DNA of 64,000 nt from Echinarachnius parma. Taxonomy: Eukaryota; Echinodermata; Echinoidea; Clypeasteroida; Echinarachniidae. Below are positions 45,356 through 55,143 of the stretch, piece by piece. Made by a program: the position numbers and the translations under genes. The notes under the pieces were generated by a model. That model had not been told where the DNA came from, ran no database searches, and saw only the letters and a list, made by a program, of their open reading frames with translations. Position 1 is the first letter of the stretch. Every line of letters begins with the position of its first letter. Location of the stretch: NCBI GenBank assembly GCA_037951105.1, contig JBAMJV010008065.1:62001-126000 (forward strand), written 5' to 3'.

Positions 45356-46738
45356 ACAATGTAGTGATTATAAATCAATAAGCTGGAACACTTACTATTA
45401 ATAAGCGACGTTTCGCCGGAGAACTCCCGGCTTCATCTGGCTACTCTCCAATGTGTAGAGTGGTCTTTTATAAGTCCGTGCAGGAATCAGTGTCACGCAC
45501 CACCGCACTCGGTGTGCGTGAAAGACGTTTCGGGATTTCACGGACGGCCCTGTCCCACGCGTGCGAAAGGTTGAAACGGAGGCCCCCCTTCTTGTTTAGG
45601 CTGGGTTGTTCCACTCTTTCCCAGATGGATTCTTTGACACCTCGCTCGTGCCACTTTTTCTCCCTGTCCAAAATCGTAACTTCTTTCGTATCGAAAGAGT
45701 GGTTGCTGTCTGTGATGTGGGTGAAGACCGCGGAATCTGGTATGCAAACCGCAGCACTAGGTCTTCGGTGTTGGTTCATCCGTGCTTTCAATGATTGTTG
45801 GGTCTCCCCCACATATAATTCGTTGCAGTCCTCTTGTTTGCACCGAATACCGTAGACCACGTTTCTTTTCTTTTCCTTTGGAACGCGGTCCTTGACATGT
45901 ACCAGTCTTTGCCTCAAGGTGTTCTGCGGCTTGAATGTTGTGGAGATGCTGTGTTTACTGAACAACCGCTTGATTTTGTCCGAAAGATCATGTACATATG
46001 GGATGGTGACAGAAGTCTTTCTGGTTTGATTCTGGTCCAAGTTGACGTTTTCTTGTGTTCTGCCTTTGTCACGCTTGGGGTGTTTAGCTTTGTCAAATGA
46101 CCACTCAGGGTAACCACAGCGTGCAAGGGCTTGCTTGATGTTCTGTTTTTCTTTAGTTACTCCTGTCGGGTCTTTCACTACTGTGTCCGCTCGATGGAAG
46201 AGGGTCCTGATTACCGAAAGTTTGTGTACAAGCGGGTGGTGTGAGCCGAAGTGCAGGTATTGATTGGTGTGGGTAGGTTTACGATACACACTCGTCTTCA
46301 GTTCACCCTCCGATGTGATTCGTACTTCCACGTCTAGGAAGGCGAGTTTCTCTTCTTTCGGTTCCTCTTGTGTGAATTTGATGTTCTCGTCTTGAGTGTT
46401 GATGTGTGTGAAGAAGTCCTGTTGTTCCGACTTCTTTATGATCACGAAGGTGTCATCTACGTATCTGAGCCAAATTCGCGGTGCTGTTGATGTGTACGAT
46501 GATAAAGCTGCCACTTCAAAGTCCTGCATGTACAAGTTTGCTACAATGGGAGAGATCGGGGAGCCCATCGCGCATCCATGTTTTTGAATGTAATGCTGTC
46601 CTTGGAATGAGAAGTAGGTGGTGTTCAAACAAACCGTAACAATGTCAATGATCTGATCGATGCTCAGTGAAGTGCGTTCGTGTAATTTAGTGTCCTTCTC
46701 CAAGTGATTTCTGACCGCTTTAATCGCATCCAGTGGTG
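45356..46738 (-). pseudogene. Penelope-like element, inverted 5'-truncated copy (RT C-terminus + GIY-YIG)
   Basis: The minus-strand frame (46703-45468, 411 codons) encodes the second half of a Penelope-type protein. It holds YIQKHGCAMGSPISPIVANL (RT block with the GSP motif), IWLRYVDDTFVII (catalytic YVDD), VYRKPTHTNQYLHFGSHHP, then the GIY-YIG nuclease: NVVYGIRCKQEDCNELYVGE followed by TQQSLKARMNQH and conserved Arg/His positions. The frame is intact over its length. Family knowledge: Penelope elements use a telomerase-related RT with a GIY-YIG endonuclease. The copy begins inside the RT domain, and its head abuts the plus-strand copy at 46739. Near-identity to that copy indicates a recent event. 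Confidence 0.9.
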
Positions 46739-48558
46739 TTGGATGAAAAGGACTACACGGACAAATGCAATGATCTTTTGAAAGACGGGAAAACGTACAA
46801 GAAGATTGGATATAATCCCACGAATGGTTATAGAAAGGCAGTCACATCAGTGATAAATAAGATACACACAAAGGGAGTAATCAGCGACGAACAAAAACGT
46901 TTTCTCACTCCTGCAACGGAACCTACAGTCCCAGCTTTCTACGGGCTACCTAAAGTGCACAAACCGGAACCCATCCCTGTGCGGCCGATAGTAAGTAGCA
47001 TTGACTCGGTTACTTATAATCTTGCTAAATTCACAGCTCGCATACTCGGTCCTCTCGTTGGTAATACACAACACCATGTTACCAACACAACAGATTTCGT
47101 GGATAGGATTAGTCAATTGAGATTAGACCAAGATGAGACGATTATCTCATATGATGTAAGCGCACTATTTACATCGATCCCACCACTGGATGCGATTAAA
47201 GCGGTCAGAAATCACTTGGAGAAGGACACTAAATTACACGAACGCACTTCACTGAGCATCGATCAGATCATTGACATTGTTACGGTTTGTTTGAACACCA
47301 CCTACTTCTCATTCCAAGGACAGCATTACATTCAAAAACATGGATGCGCGATGGGCTCCCCGATCTCTCCCATTGTAGCAAACTTGTACATGCAGGACTT
47401 TGAAGTGGCAGCTTTATCATCGTACACATCAACAGCACCGCGAATTTGGCTCAGATACGTAGATGACACCTTCGTGATCATAAAGAAGTCGGAACAACAG
47501 GACTTCTTCACACACATCAACAGACGAGAACATCAAATTCACACAAGAGGAACCGAAAGAAGAGAAACTCGCCTTCCTAGACGTGGAAGTACGAATCACA
47601 TCGGAGGGTGAACTGAAGACGAGTGTGTATCGTAAACCTACCCACACCAATCAATACCTGCACTTCGGCTCACACCACCCGCTTGTGCACAAACTTTCGG
47701 TAATCAGGACTCTCTTCCATCGAGCGGACACAGTAGTCAAAGACCCGACAGGAGTAACTAAAGAAAAACAGAACATCAAGCAAGCCCTTGCACGCTGTGG
47801 TTACCCTGAGTGGTCATTTGACAAAGCTAAACACCCCAAGCGTGACAAAGACAGAACACAAGAAAACGTCAACTTGGACCAGAATCAAACCAGAAAGACT
47901 TCTGTCACCATCCCATATGTACATGATCTTTCGGACAAAATCAAACGGTTGTTCAGTAAACACAGCATCTCCACAACATTCAAGCCGCAGAACACCTTGA
48001 GGCAAAGACTGGTACATGTCAAGGACCGCGTTCCAAAGGAAAAGAAAAGAAACGTGGTCTACGGTATTCGGTGCAAACAAGAGGACTGCAACGAATTATA
48101 TGTGGGGGAGACCCAACAATCATTGAAAGCACGGATGAACCAACACCGAAGACCTAGTGCTGCGGTTTGCATACCAGATTCCGCGGTCTTCACCCACATC
48201 ACAGACAGCAACCACTCTTTCGATACGAAAGAAGTTACGATTTTGGACAGGGAGAAAAAGTGGCACGAGCGAGGTGTCAAAGAATCCATCTGGGAAAGAG
48301 TGGAACAACCCAGCCTAAACAAGAAGGGGGGCCTCCGTTTCAACCTTTCGCACGCGTGGGACAGGGCCGTCCGTGAAATCCCGAAACGTCTTTCACGCAC
48401 ACCGAGTGCGGTGGTGCGTGACACTGATTCCTGCACGGACTTATAAAAGACCACTCTACACATTGGAGAGTAGCCAGATGAAGCCGGGAGTTCTCCGGCG
48501 AAACGTCGCTTATTAATAGTAAGTGTTCCAGCTTATTGATTTATAATCACTACATTGT
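46739..48558 (+). pseudogene. Penelope-like element, longer copy (RT + GIY-YIG), frameshifted
   Basis: The first 440 bases are unique to this copy and encode the RT N-terminal part (LPKVHKPEPIPVRPIVSS, IISYDVSALFTSIP). From 47181 it duplicates the left copy in inverted form. It lacks a 5-base stretch near 47521 that the left copy has (after THIN), which shifts the frame and splits the ORF into 46733-47611 and 47583-48446. The GIY-YIG domain follows (VYGIRC, ELYVGET). Tail: ttataaaagaccactctaca, then agatgaagccgggagttctc and cggcgaaacgtcgc. The element is 5'-truncated and its head joins the inverted copy. Confidence 0.9.
48472..48510 (+). other. Hammerhead-like core at the Penelope-like 3' end
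   Basis: ccagatgaagccgggagttc, tccggcgaaacgtcgc contains (C)AGATGA, a perfect 5-base stem GCCGG/CCGGC with a 7-base loop, then GAAAC. Hammerhead ribozymes are reported in Penelope-like elements. Here the first U of CUGANGA is A, and helices I and III cannot be confirmed. The same sequence occurs inverted at 45404-45442. Confidence 0.4.
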
Positions 48559-48784
48559 AATTTCGACTGGATGACTAATAATCTACATCAAATTATCATC
48601 ATCAACATCACCAAAGCATCATCGATATCATTATCACCATCATCATATTAATTATCATCATCAATATCAGCATCAACATCATCAACAATATCATCAACAT
48701 CATCAAATTAGTCACTATCATCGTAACCATCATCGTCATCAGAATCATATGATCTCTATTATCATTTATCTTGCTCCCTTGCAG

Positions 48785-48924
48785 CTCTAAATCAAACGGA
48801 TGAAGGTCGACTCGTGCGTGACCTGCTGGATACCGGATATGACGTCAGAGTATCGCCCCCACGTGACCCCGATGATCGCATTGAGGTGTTCACCACAATA
48901 GCACTCAACGACATTCTGAATGCG
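48785..48924 (+). CDS. Cys-loop receptor, extracellular N-terminal exon
   Basis: Acceptor ttgctcccttgcag, then ct and 46 codons: LNQTDEGRLVRDLLDTGYDV, RVSPPRDPDDRIEVFTTIAL, NDILNA, then donor GTAGGC. The pattern e.rL..dLl..Y...vrP.....i.V...i.l..I matches the first conserved stretch of nicotinic-type subunits (helix and beta-1/2). The 140-nt length and the phase (one base from the preceding exon) fit the second exon of such genes, so a first exon with signal peptide must lie upstream. I did not find it; the Penelope-like pair lies in that intron. Confidence 0.85.
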
Positions 48925-48977
48925 GTAGGCATTGTTTTTGTTTGTATTTAGCTAGCTGTTTATTGCGTTATAATTAA

Positions 48978-49293
48978 AGGGGACCACCAGGCAAAGAACA
49001 ACACATAGTTATATATGTTGGTACCGTTGTGTAATTAATAAACAATGCAATTAATTATCACCACTTACGGAACCATTATGGCCTCATGGTTCCGTACGCG
49101 CCAAACGCCTGGGAGTGCGCCAATGTTATTCACGCGTACGTTTGGAGACAAAGAATCACAGACACAAAAATAGTATTCTTATGCAGACCCATAAATACAT
49201 GTTGTTGAATGATGATGTTTTATTCCAATTATATAATGTTTCTTTTATATACCTTTCATTTATAAGAAAATTATATGTGGGTGGTGGTACCCT
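48978..49293. mobile_element. TTAA MITE, same family as 22477-22911
   Basis: Ends AGGGGACCACCAGGCAAAG and inverted ...GGTGGTGGTACCCT, with TTAA on both sides (48974-48977, 49294-49297). It lies in the receptor intron between the 140-nt and 45-nt exons. Confidence 0.85.
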
Positions 49294-49399
49294 TTAAGTT
49301 TCAACGCGTACCAATGAACGGAGTATAATAAACTAGAAGACGGTAATTATATAAAGATATGTTGCATTACTTGACACTGCTCTTTCACGTGGCACTTTC

Positions 49400-49880
49400 C
49401 ATAGAAATTTTTTGAAGCCGAGACCGAGTACCTTCAAAATTTTCGAGACCGAGACCGAGACCAGTCAACAATTTTCGAGGCCGAGACCAAGACCATTGGC
49501 ATTGTTTGAGAATCGTGAAAACGGTGGGGGGGGATTTCCGTAGAAAATGAAATGTACACTTTTATTACCAACCATGTGAAAAAAAGAAAAGAAAAAAGAA
49601 GTCATTCTTTGGTCAAGGAGGGGGGGGGGTTCGCCTATGAAATGCAGTATTGCGTTAATCAACACTGAAAGTGTGGAACAAAATAATGATAATGCTTACA
49701 ATAATAATAATACAAATTACATAATTACATAATACTACTACTACTAATAATAATAAAGCTAGTAATAATAATTTTAATACAAGTAGTAATAATAACAATA
49801 AGCATTATAATAATCATAATTCAAGAATAATAATAATAATCGTTATAATAATTATAATGATAAGAATAATGATAATACTA
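49400..49880. repeat. Intronic simple repeats (GAGACC, AAT)
   Basis: cgagaccgagaccgagacca occurs repeatedly at 49415-49495, followed by G-tracts and a long interrupted (AAT/ATA) stretch at 49685-49880, immediately upstream of the 45-nt exon. Confidence 0.7.
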
Positions 49881-49916
49881 CAAATGAATGAATTACTTTG
49901 TTTGTTGTTCTTTCAG

Positions 49917-49961
49917 GACGAGATAAATCAGATGCTACATGGGTTTTCCTGGATCACGATG
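49917..49961 (+). CDS. Cys-loop receptor, 45-nt exon
   Basis: Acceptor ttgttctttcag, then exactly 15 codons, DEINQMLHGFSWITM, then donor GTAAAT. This is the classic 45-nt exon of nicotinic receptor genes (DE.nq.l....W...), carrying the loop D tryptophan. It joins the previous exon in phase 0. Confidence 0.9.
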
Positions 49962-50004
49962 GTAAATATACGTCATAGATTGATCCCGAATGTTCCACTA
50001 TGAT

Positions 50005-50935
50005 CCATTATGTCACGGGGTCCGCTCGCTATGCATAAGGGTCGGTTTGTCATACGGGTTTTTATTCCTAATTTGAAAAGTGGTTCCCTATTTATAAGGG
50101 TAAGGATCGCAATTCATAATCTAAGAAAAGGGTCGCTATTCATACTACAAATTGAGGGTCACTACTCATACGTGTCGCTATTCATAATATGAAATCAGGG
50201 TCGTTATTCATAATGTAAGATCATGGTCGCTATTTACAATTCATATTAAGGGCCGCTATTCATAATACTTTTAAAACAACTACACTTAAAAGCTACTCAT
50301 AATACTTTAATTAAGGTTCGTTATTCATGATACCTTTCCAATGATAACTTTTAAGCAGATAGAATATAGGAGGGGTAAAAATAGAGCGAAGTAACGAGAA
50401 GAAACGATAGATACAGTCGAGATAAAAAATAAAATAAGAGCGAGCAAGAGAAAGTGAGAAAGAAAAAAAAAAGAATTAGTAAACATTTTTTTTTCTGGGG
50501 GGGGGGGGGGGGTTCACCTTCCAATGGTATCGGGAGCTTGATACTTCCATTGTTATCATTCTATGATAAGCGACCCATTTCTTACATTTTGATTAGCGAT
50601 CTTGTTATTGTTTATGAATAGTGACCCTCATATTGTATTTTGAATAGCGCCCCTTACGAGTTGTGACCCCCCAATATGAGTTATGTTTATGAATAGCGAC
50701 CCCTTCGTAGAAGAATTATGACTACCGAGCCTCATGATTTTTGGTCTTTTTCCCAGTTTATGAATAGTGGCCCTTCCTTTGTATTACGAGTAGCGACCCT
50801 TATGATAAGAGGTCCTTATGCCATTATGAATAGGGAGTCCCATTTTATTGTAGAAATAGTGGTCATTCAGTCCTCTATGAATAGCTACCCTTTTTAATAA
50901 TGAACCTCATGAATAGTGAGGTTACCCCTGAACAA
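50005..50935. mobile_element. Fold-back array of GGGTCGCTATTCATAAT words
   Basis: The left half repeats gggtcgctattcataat and variants on one strand about every 30-40 bases (for example near 50130, 50165, 50200, 50228, 50255). The right half carries the same word inverted (atgaatagcgaccc) near 50610, 50640, 50685, 50760, 50790, 50870 and 50900. The centre is A- and G-rich (50380-50520). It sits in the receptor intron between the 45-nt and 110-nt exons. Confidence 0.75.
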
Positions 50936-51215
50936 AGCCACAAGTAGGAACAGAGAACATTTTAAGCTAATCAATATCCCACCAACGTTTGTAATTGCCT
51001 TATTATTGCTCGTCTTAAAGTCTCTTCCAACAGTTTTTCAATTCTAGGGAAATCATATGGGGCAGTGATGTACAATGTACGCTTTATATGCTAATCGGGG
51101 AGTGGAAAACGCGTACTTTGTGTGCTGGATCGATTGCAGTATGCATACGATGACCGGGGTAATAATATAATTGTAAATCACTTAGTTTGGCGCTTTATAC
51201 ATCGATAATATTATC

Positions 51216-51625
51216 ATAGGTTTTCCCATCCATTTTAACACTTTTGTCATACAATTTTATAAAATTGTACTTCAATTTCGCCCCGAGAAGCCGAGAATGT
51301 GCTAATGCCAATTTCAATTTCGTATATTCTCGACTAATTTTACCAACAAATCCATTAAATTTAGTAATTTGTCACACGTTGTCGTCCAGTATAATTCAAA
51401 TTCGTTAGTCACAGATGTGTTCAGCAACTATGACCGACGAATTTTAATTGTAATCGACGAAAATGCGTGACAAACGATTATTAGACAATGTTAGATTTAA
51501 TGGACTTGTTGTGAAATTGGTCAACAATATATGGAATTGAAGGTGACATCAATTGGCACATTCTCCGCTTCTCGGGACGAAAGCGATTGAATGACAAAAT
51601 TGTTAAAATGGACGGGAAAACCTAT
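51216..51625. mobile_element. Fold-back MITE with ATAGGTTTTCCC ends, copy 2
   Basis: ATAGGTTTTCCCATCCATTT at 51216 and the inverted partner (...gacgggaaaacctat) ending 51625 flank a 410-base unit related to 42490-42969 by its termini. It lies 42 bases upstream of the next receptor exon, close to the branch-point zone. Confidence 0.8.
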
Positions 51626-51667
51626 ATTATTTTGACAATTCGCTTTTACTTCCGGTGGCAAATCCAG

Positions 51668-51777
51668 GAATGGGACGACCCTCGCCTGGCGTGGAATCCA
51701 CAGGAGTACGGAAACATGTCAGTAATTAGGGTCTCGATGGATTCAATATGGACACCCCCGTTGTATGTCCTCAACAT
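51668..51777 (+). CDS. Cys-loop receptor, 110-nt exon
   Basis: Acceptor ...ggtggcaaatccag, then EWDDPRLAWNPQEYGNMSVI, RVSMDSIWTPPLYVLN and two bases, then donor GTAAGT. The block matches EW.D..L.WnP..Y..i...rv....iW.PdivLyN of nicotinic subunits, including the loop A region (W.P). The length is exactly the 110 nt conserved in nicotinic receptor genes. Loop A lacks the usual Asp (WTPP in place of WxPD), so this subunit is divergent. Confidence 0.9.
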
Positions 51778-52064
51778 GTAAGTATAAAATCTCAACTAGA
51801 TTTGTTTGATAATAGTAAATATATTACTCATTGCGGATATAGGATCGAAAATAATATCGCTAGTGCTATTCGTTTGTCTCGCAATGTATGGTCAACAAGG
51901 AATCTAAAAGATCACGACGTTTCGTGTGCCGCTGCAACACTTTGTCAAGTGATATAATCTAATGTAAGCAATCGTGTTTTATACTCTTCGGACGGCTCCA
52001 AACGCACTATCTCGCATGAGCGAGTACGTTCCTAATTGGTTAGTTCACAGACACGACAACCATA

Positions 52065-52430
52065 GGCTCTCCACCTCAGTCTACAGGAAGCCTACCCACA
52101 CAGACCAGTACATAGCGTTTGACTCTCACCATCCCGTATCGGTGAAGAGAGGTCTAGTGAAATGTCTATTTGACAGAGCATCACGCATTGTGACTAGTCC
52201 ACAACAGCCATGCAAAGAGTGGTCCCATGTCCGCAATGCCCTGAGTCTTAACGGTTACCCAAGCCGTTTTGTACACAACGCCAAGAAGAGAACGACAGAA
52301 CCAAAGGATCAGAAGGAATACAAGACTTTCACAGTCTTGCCGTACATTGATGGGGTCTCCCAACAACTCAGACGCCGCCTAGAGAGCCATGGCATGCTAC
52401 AGCACACTGTCAAACATACAAATAACTGAC
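52065..52430 (+). pseudogene. Second Penelope-like fragment in a receptor intron
   Basis: Encodes LSTSVYRKPTHTDQYIAFDS, HHPVSVKRGLVKCLFDRASR, ALSLNGYPSRFV and FTVLPYIDGVSQQLRR, the conserved region between RT and GIY-YIG of Penelope-type proteins. It is clearly different in sequence from the pair at 45-48 kb, so a separate lineage. It ends at a stop at about 52430 before the nuclease domain. Confidence 0.8.
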
Positions 52431-52618
52431 TGCGTCCAGTGGATCTTTAAAAAAAAAGTATTTTGGCATTCACAGGGTTAATAGAGTAGGGTTTTGTCGC
52501 CAGAGCTAAACAATTTTATGGAAAGTATAAGCCTTACGTCATACAAGCATATAACCACACATTTTACGAAATTAATATACGTTGATCAAAGTCTTTATCC
52601 ATTTTTCTTTTATCCCAG

Positions 52619-53370
52619 GGTCGGGGCTACCAAGCCCGAGAGTCCAATTCAAGCCGAGGCCACGGGGGTGCGCATACAGGCCGATGGTCGGGCGACAGTT
52701 GAATCACCTCTTATGCACTCCACTACCTGTGCCTTCAACCTGGCCGCCTTCCCGTTCGATACACACACGTGTAGCATGATGCTAACAGCACCTGGTTTCG
52801 GGGAAAATACTTTCACATACGTGGCCAACGGCGCCTTCATGCTCCCATCCCTCAACACGCATCCGCAGTGGAAGGTCACCAACGTCTCCATGTTTGCCGT
52901 AGTTTGGCCGAACGTCAAGGGAACTTGGACGTACCCGATGCTGGACTTCTCGATATCGCTAGAACGCCTGCCCGAGTACTATCTGCGTAACATGGTGTCT
53001 CCTCTGGTCGTGCTCAACCTACTCGCGCTCGCCTCATTCCTCGTTCCGCTCAAGAGCGGCGAACGCGTATCGTCCTGCCTCGCGTTAGTCCTGGGCCAGA
53101 CGGTCTTCCAGATCGTCATCTCGGGGACCATGCCGCAGTCATCGATTCCGGAACAGGAGCCCCTCGTCATCTTCTACAGCGTGTACTCGTTGCTCTTGCT
53201 CGTTACGATCACCTTCGTCTCCATTTTGGCGACAAATCTCAGCTTTCAGAAGTGGCGCGTGCGCAACGCGTTTGCGCGCTGGGTCCTCCTGCGATTTCTA
53301 CCAACCATAACGTTTGTGGCTGCACTGGACAAACTGGAATGCTCTTCAGCGAGCCGTGTGCAAAATACAG
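52619..53370 (+). CDS. Cys-loop receptor, large exon (Cys-loop, M1-M3)
   Basis: Acceptor ttcttttatcccag. In phase with the 110-nt exon it encodes the rest of the ligand-binding domain and three membrane segments. The Cys-loop CAFNLAAFPFDTHTC has the canonical 13 residues between cysteines and the FPFD signature. M1 follows ERLPEYYLRNMVSPLVVLNL. M2 is GERVSSCLALVLGQTVFQIV with Glu at -1', which suits cation selectivity. M3 is FYSVYSLLLLVTITFVSI. Loop C has no adjacent cysteine pair (region VWPNVKGTWTYPM), so it is a non-alpha-type or divergent subunit. It ends at AATACAG/GTGCTA in phase 1, which fits the next exon. Expected location: plasma membrane, pentameric channel. Confidence 0.9.
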
Positions 53371-53843
53371 GTGCTACAAAGGGATGATGTTATCACTATG
53401 ATAACAGTATTCACAAAATTTACTGTAACTCAACAATCAAAAGCAACGTCGATAGAGAAAAGAAAACCCAAATGTGATGTGTAATATATTGTGATTGCTG
53501 CTTAGCTCCTTGCCTCCTTTGTCAAGTATCGAGACGGTCTTACCTGTGAAAATGATGTTTCCCTGAGATTTTGTAGAAAAGGATAGTGGGCTAGTAATAA
53601 TGAATCAATATGAGTATCGCATATATATTGTATTACGTAATTATGCCAGTAAGGATCATGTCTAATAGTATACGTTCATGAAACTGATTGTTTAGACAAA
53701 ATGGTGAGGTTTCACGAACAATTTATACACACAGCATTGGAATAGAACCAATTAACAAACACTTACCACCAAAAAAAAAACCAAATATTGGACAATAAAA
53801 GAATATTATTAATCTGTAAAAATGTTTTTGTCATGTTATTTAG

Positions 53844-54022
53844 ATAATACCCCACTGCAAGATTTAACTTTCGACAAGAAATCACCGGCAGGACAGGGTA
53901 AGGAGAGCCAAGACACCGGACAAGCTAACACACCCATCGCTACCATAACTGGCTGGATGGAGCAGAGGGGGAAAGATGAGGGAACATCGATCCGAGGGCA
54001 ACACGAGGAAGAACAATCTACG
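53844..54022 (+). CDS. Cys-loop receptor, M3-M4 intracellular loop exon
   Basis: Acceptor tgttatttag. In frame after VQNT it reads DNTPLQDLTFDKKSPAGQGK, ESQDTGQANTPIATITGWME, QRGKDEGTSIRGQHEEEQST, then donor GTAAGC. It is hydrophilic and charged, with no membrane segment, as expected for the large cytoplasmic loop of nicotinic-type subunits, which varies in length. The assignment rests on position, phase continuity and splice sites rather than on a conserved motif. Confidence 0.7.
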
Positions 54023-54259
54023 GTAAGCGCACCGATCGTTAGTAACCATTGGTCAGTTGGTAGTCGGGTAAGTCAAAACTTATGACGCCCGCGCGCAAAT
54101 TGAAGCATTGGGCACAATACGTTCAAAAACTGCCTATTATGCCCATTCACACATACCTATTTCGTGCGATTTGAATCGGGATCAGAATTTCGAAATTATA
54201 TGCGCCAGTTCACACAAAGGGAAATAATGTCTAAACTTGCATCGCGATTCAAATTTCAC

Positions 54260-54457
54260 AATTATTCCCCCCCCCCCCCCCTTGGGCTGCCAAGTGAAAA
54301 TATATCCGTGAAAAAAGTGAAAAAAAGTGAAAAAAAATCACTTACGAGGGTTCAAAATAGCCAAAAAAATTCGCCGCTTCGCGGCTCGTGGACGATGCTC
54401 CGCATCGTCATTGGGTCAACCCCCCCCCCCCTTAGTAAAAAGATAGATCCGCCCCTG
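54260..54457. repeat. C-tract / GATCCGCCCCTG repeat, intronic
   Basis: ccgcatcgtcattgggtcaa and a C-tract are followed by gatagatccgcccctg. The same order occurs at 58921-58993, so this is the right part of the same G/C-tract MITE family. Confidence 0.6.
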
Positions 54458-54852
54458 ACTTTAATTCGGTTGTGATGGTTGCGTATTTTGTGCTTTAATG
54501 AATATTATTGACAAAGTGATTAGCAAGATGTTAGTTATCATCATAATATACCCTATTTAATTAGAGCTTAGTTCCAAAGGGCGCTTTATCCACTTTTAAA
54601 ACTTCGGAGAAAATCAGGTTTCTTTGTCCAACTTTGTATACATGCATATTGGAATATGAAAGTGAAACGTTCCATATTTTGATTTTGATTGTGTAATTTC
54701 TCCTACAATTTGGATTTCTAGATAGCTACGTAGCTTATTAATGCGCTGATATCGTTAACTTGATTATTATAAAAAGTGGATTTAGCGCCTTTTGAAACTA
54801 TTGCTCTTCATTTATCATTTATTACTTTAACCACTGCCAATTACCATTACAG

Positions 54853-55143
54853 TCGTCGTCGCATACTGAGATGGAGATCATTGCCTTCAGCGTCGACCGC
54901 GTGTTCTTCGTTGTCAGCATCTTCCTCCTCATCGCCATCACGTTCGCAGCAGAGCCCCTCGTAAAGCCCTGGTCACAACCCACCGTGCGTGTTTTTAGTC
55001 CGTACGGTTTTTGGGGAGGCCACGGCCGCCACGTTTTTTCTGAAAACGTAGGGAGGGAGTGGCAAAGGCAGGGAGGGAGTACCGGCAACGCACGTCACAC
55101 GCACGGTGTAAGTACGTGGCCCGCACGCCACGCCTGGCCGTGA
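54853..55143 (+). CDS. Cys-loop receptor, last exon (M4) running into a MITE
   Basis: Acceptor accattacag. Phase 0 reading gives SSSHTEMEIIAFSVDRVFFV, VSIFLLIAITFA: a positively charged DR followed by a hydrophobic segment, the standard M4. From about 54950 the coding sequence is the inverted-terminal-repeat side of a hAT-like MITE, and the frame continues as AEPLVKPWSQPTVRVFSPYG and about 45 more residues to a stop at 55141-55143. The present C-terminal tail is therefore transposon-derived. Whether a transcript ends here is unknown. Confidence 0.75.
   Translation, partial: SSSHTEMEIIAFSVDRVFFVVSIFLLIAITFAAEPLVKPWSQPTVRVFSPYGFWGGHGRHVFSENVGREWQRQGGSTGNARHTHGVSTWPARHAWP

Noticed and set aside
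45451-46587. Plus-strand frames opposite the left Penelope-like copy (and minus-strand ones at 47332-48463)
   Set aside because: Antisense shadows of the real element frame, duplicated because the element is inverted.
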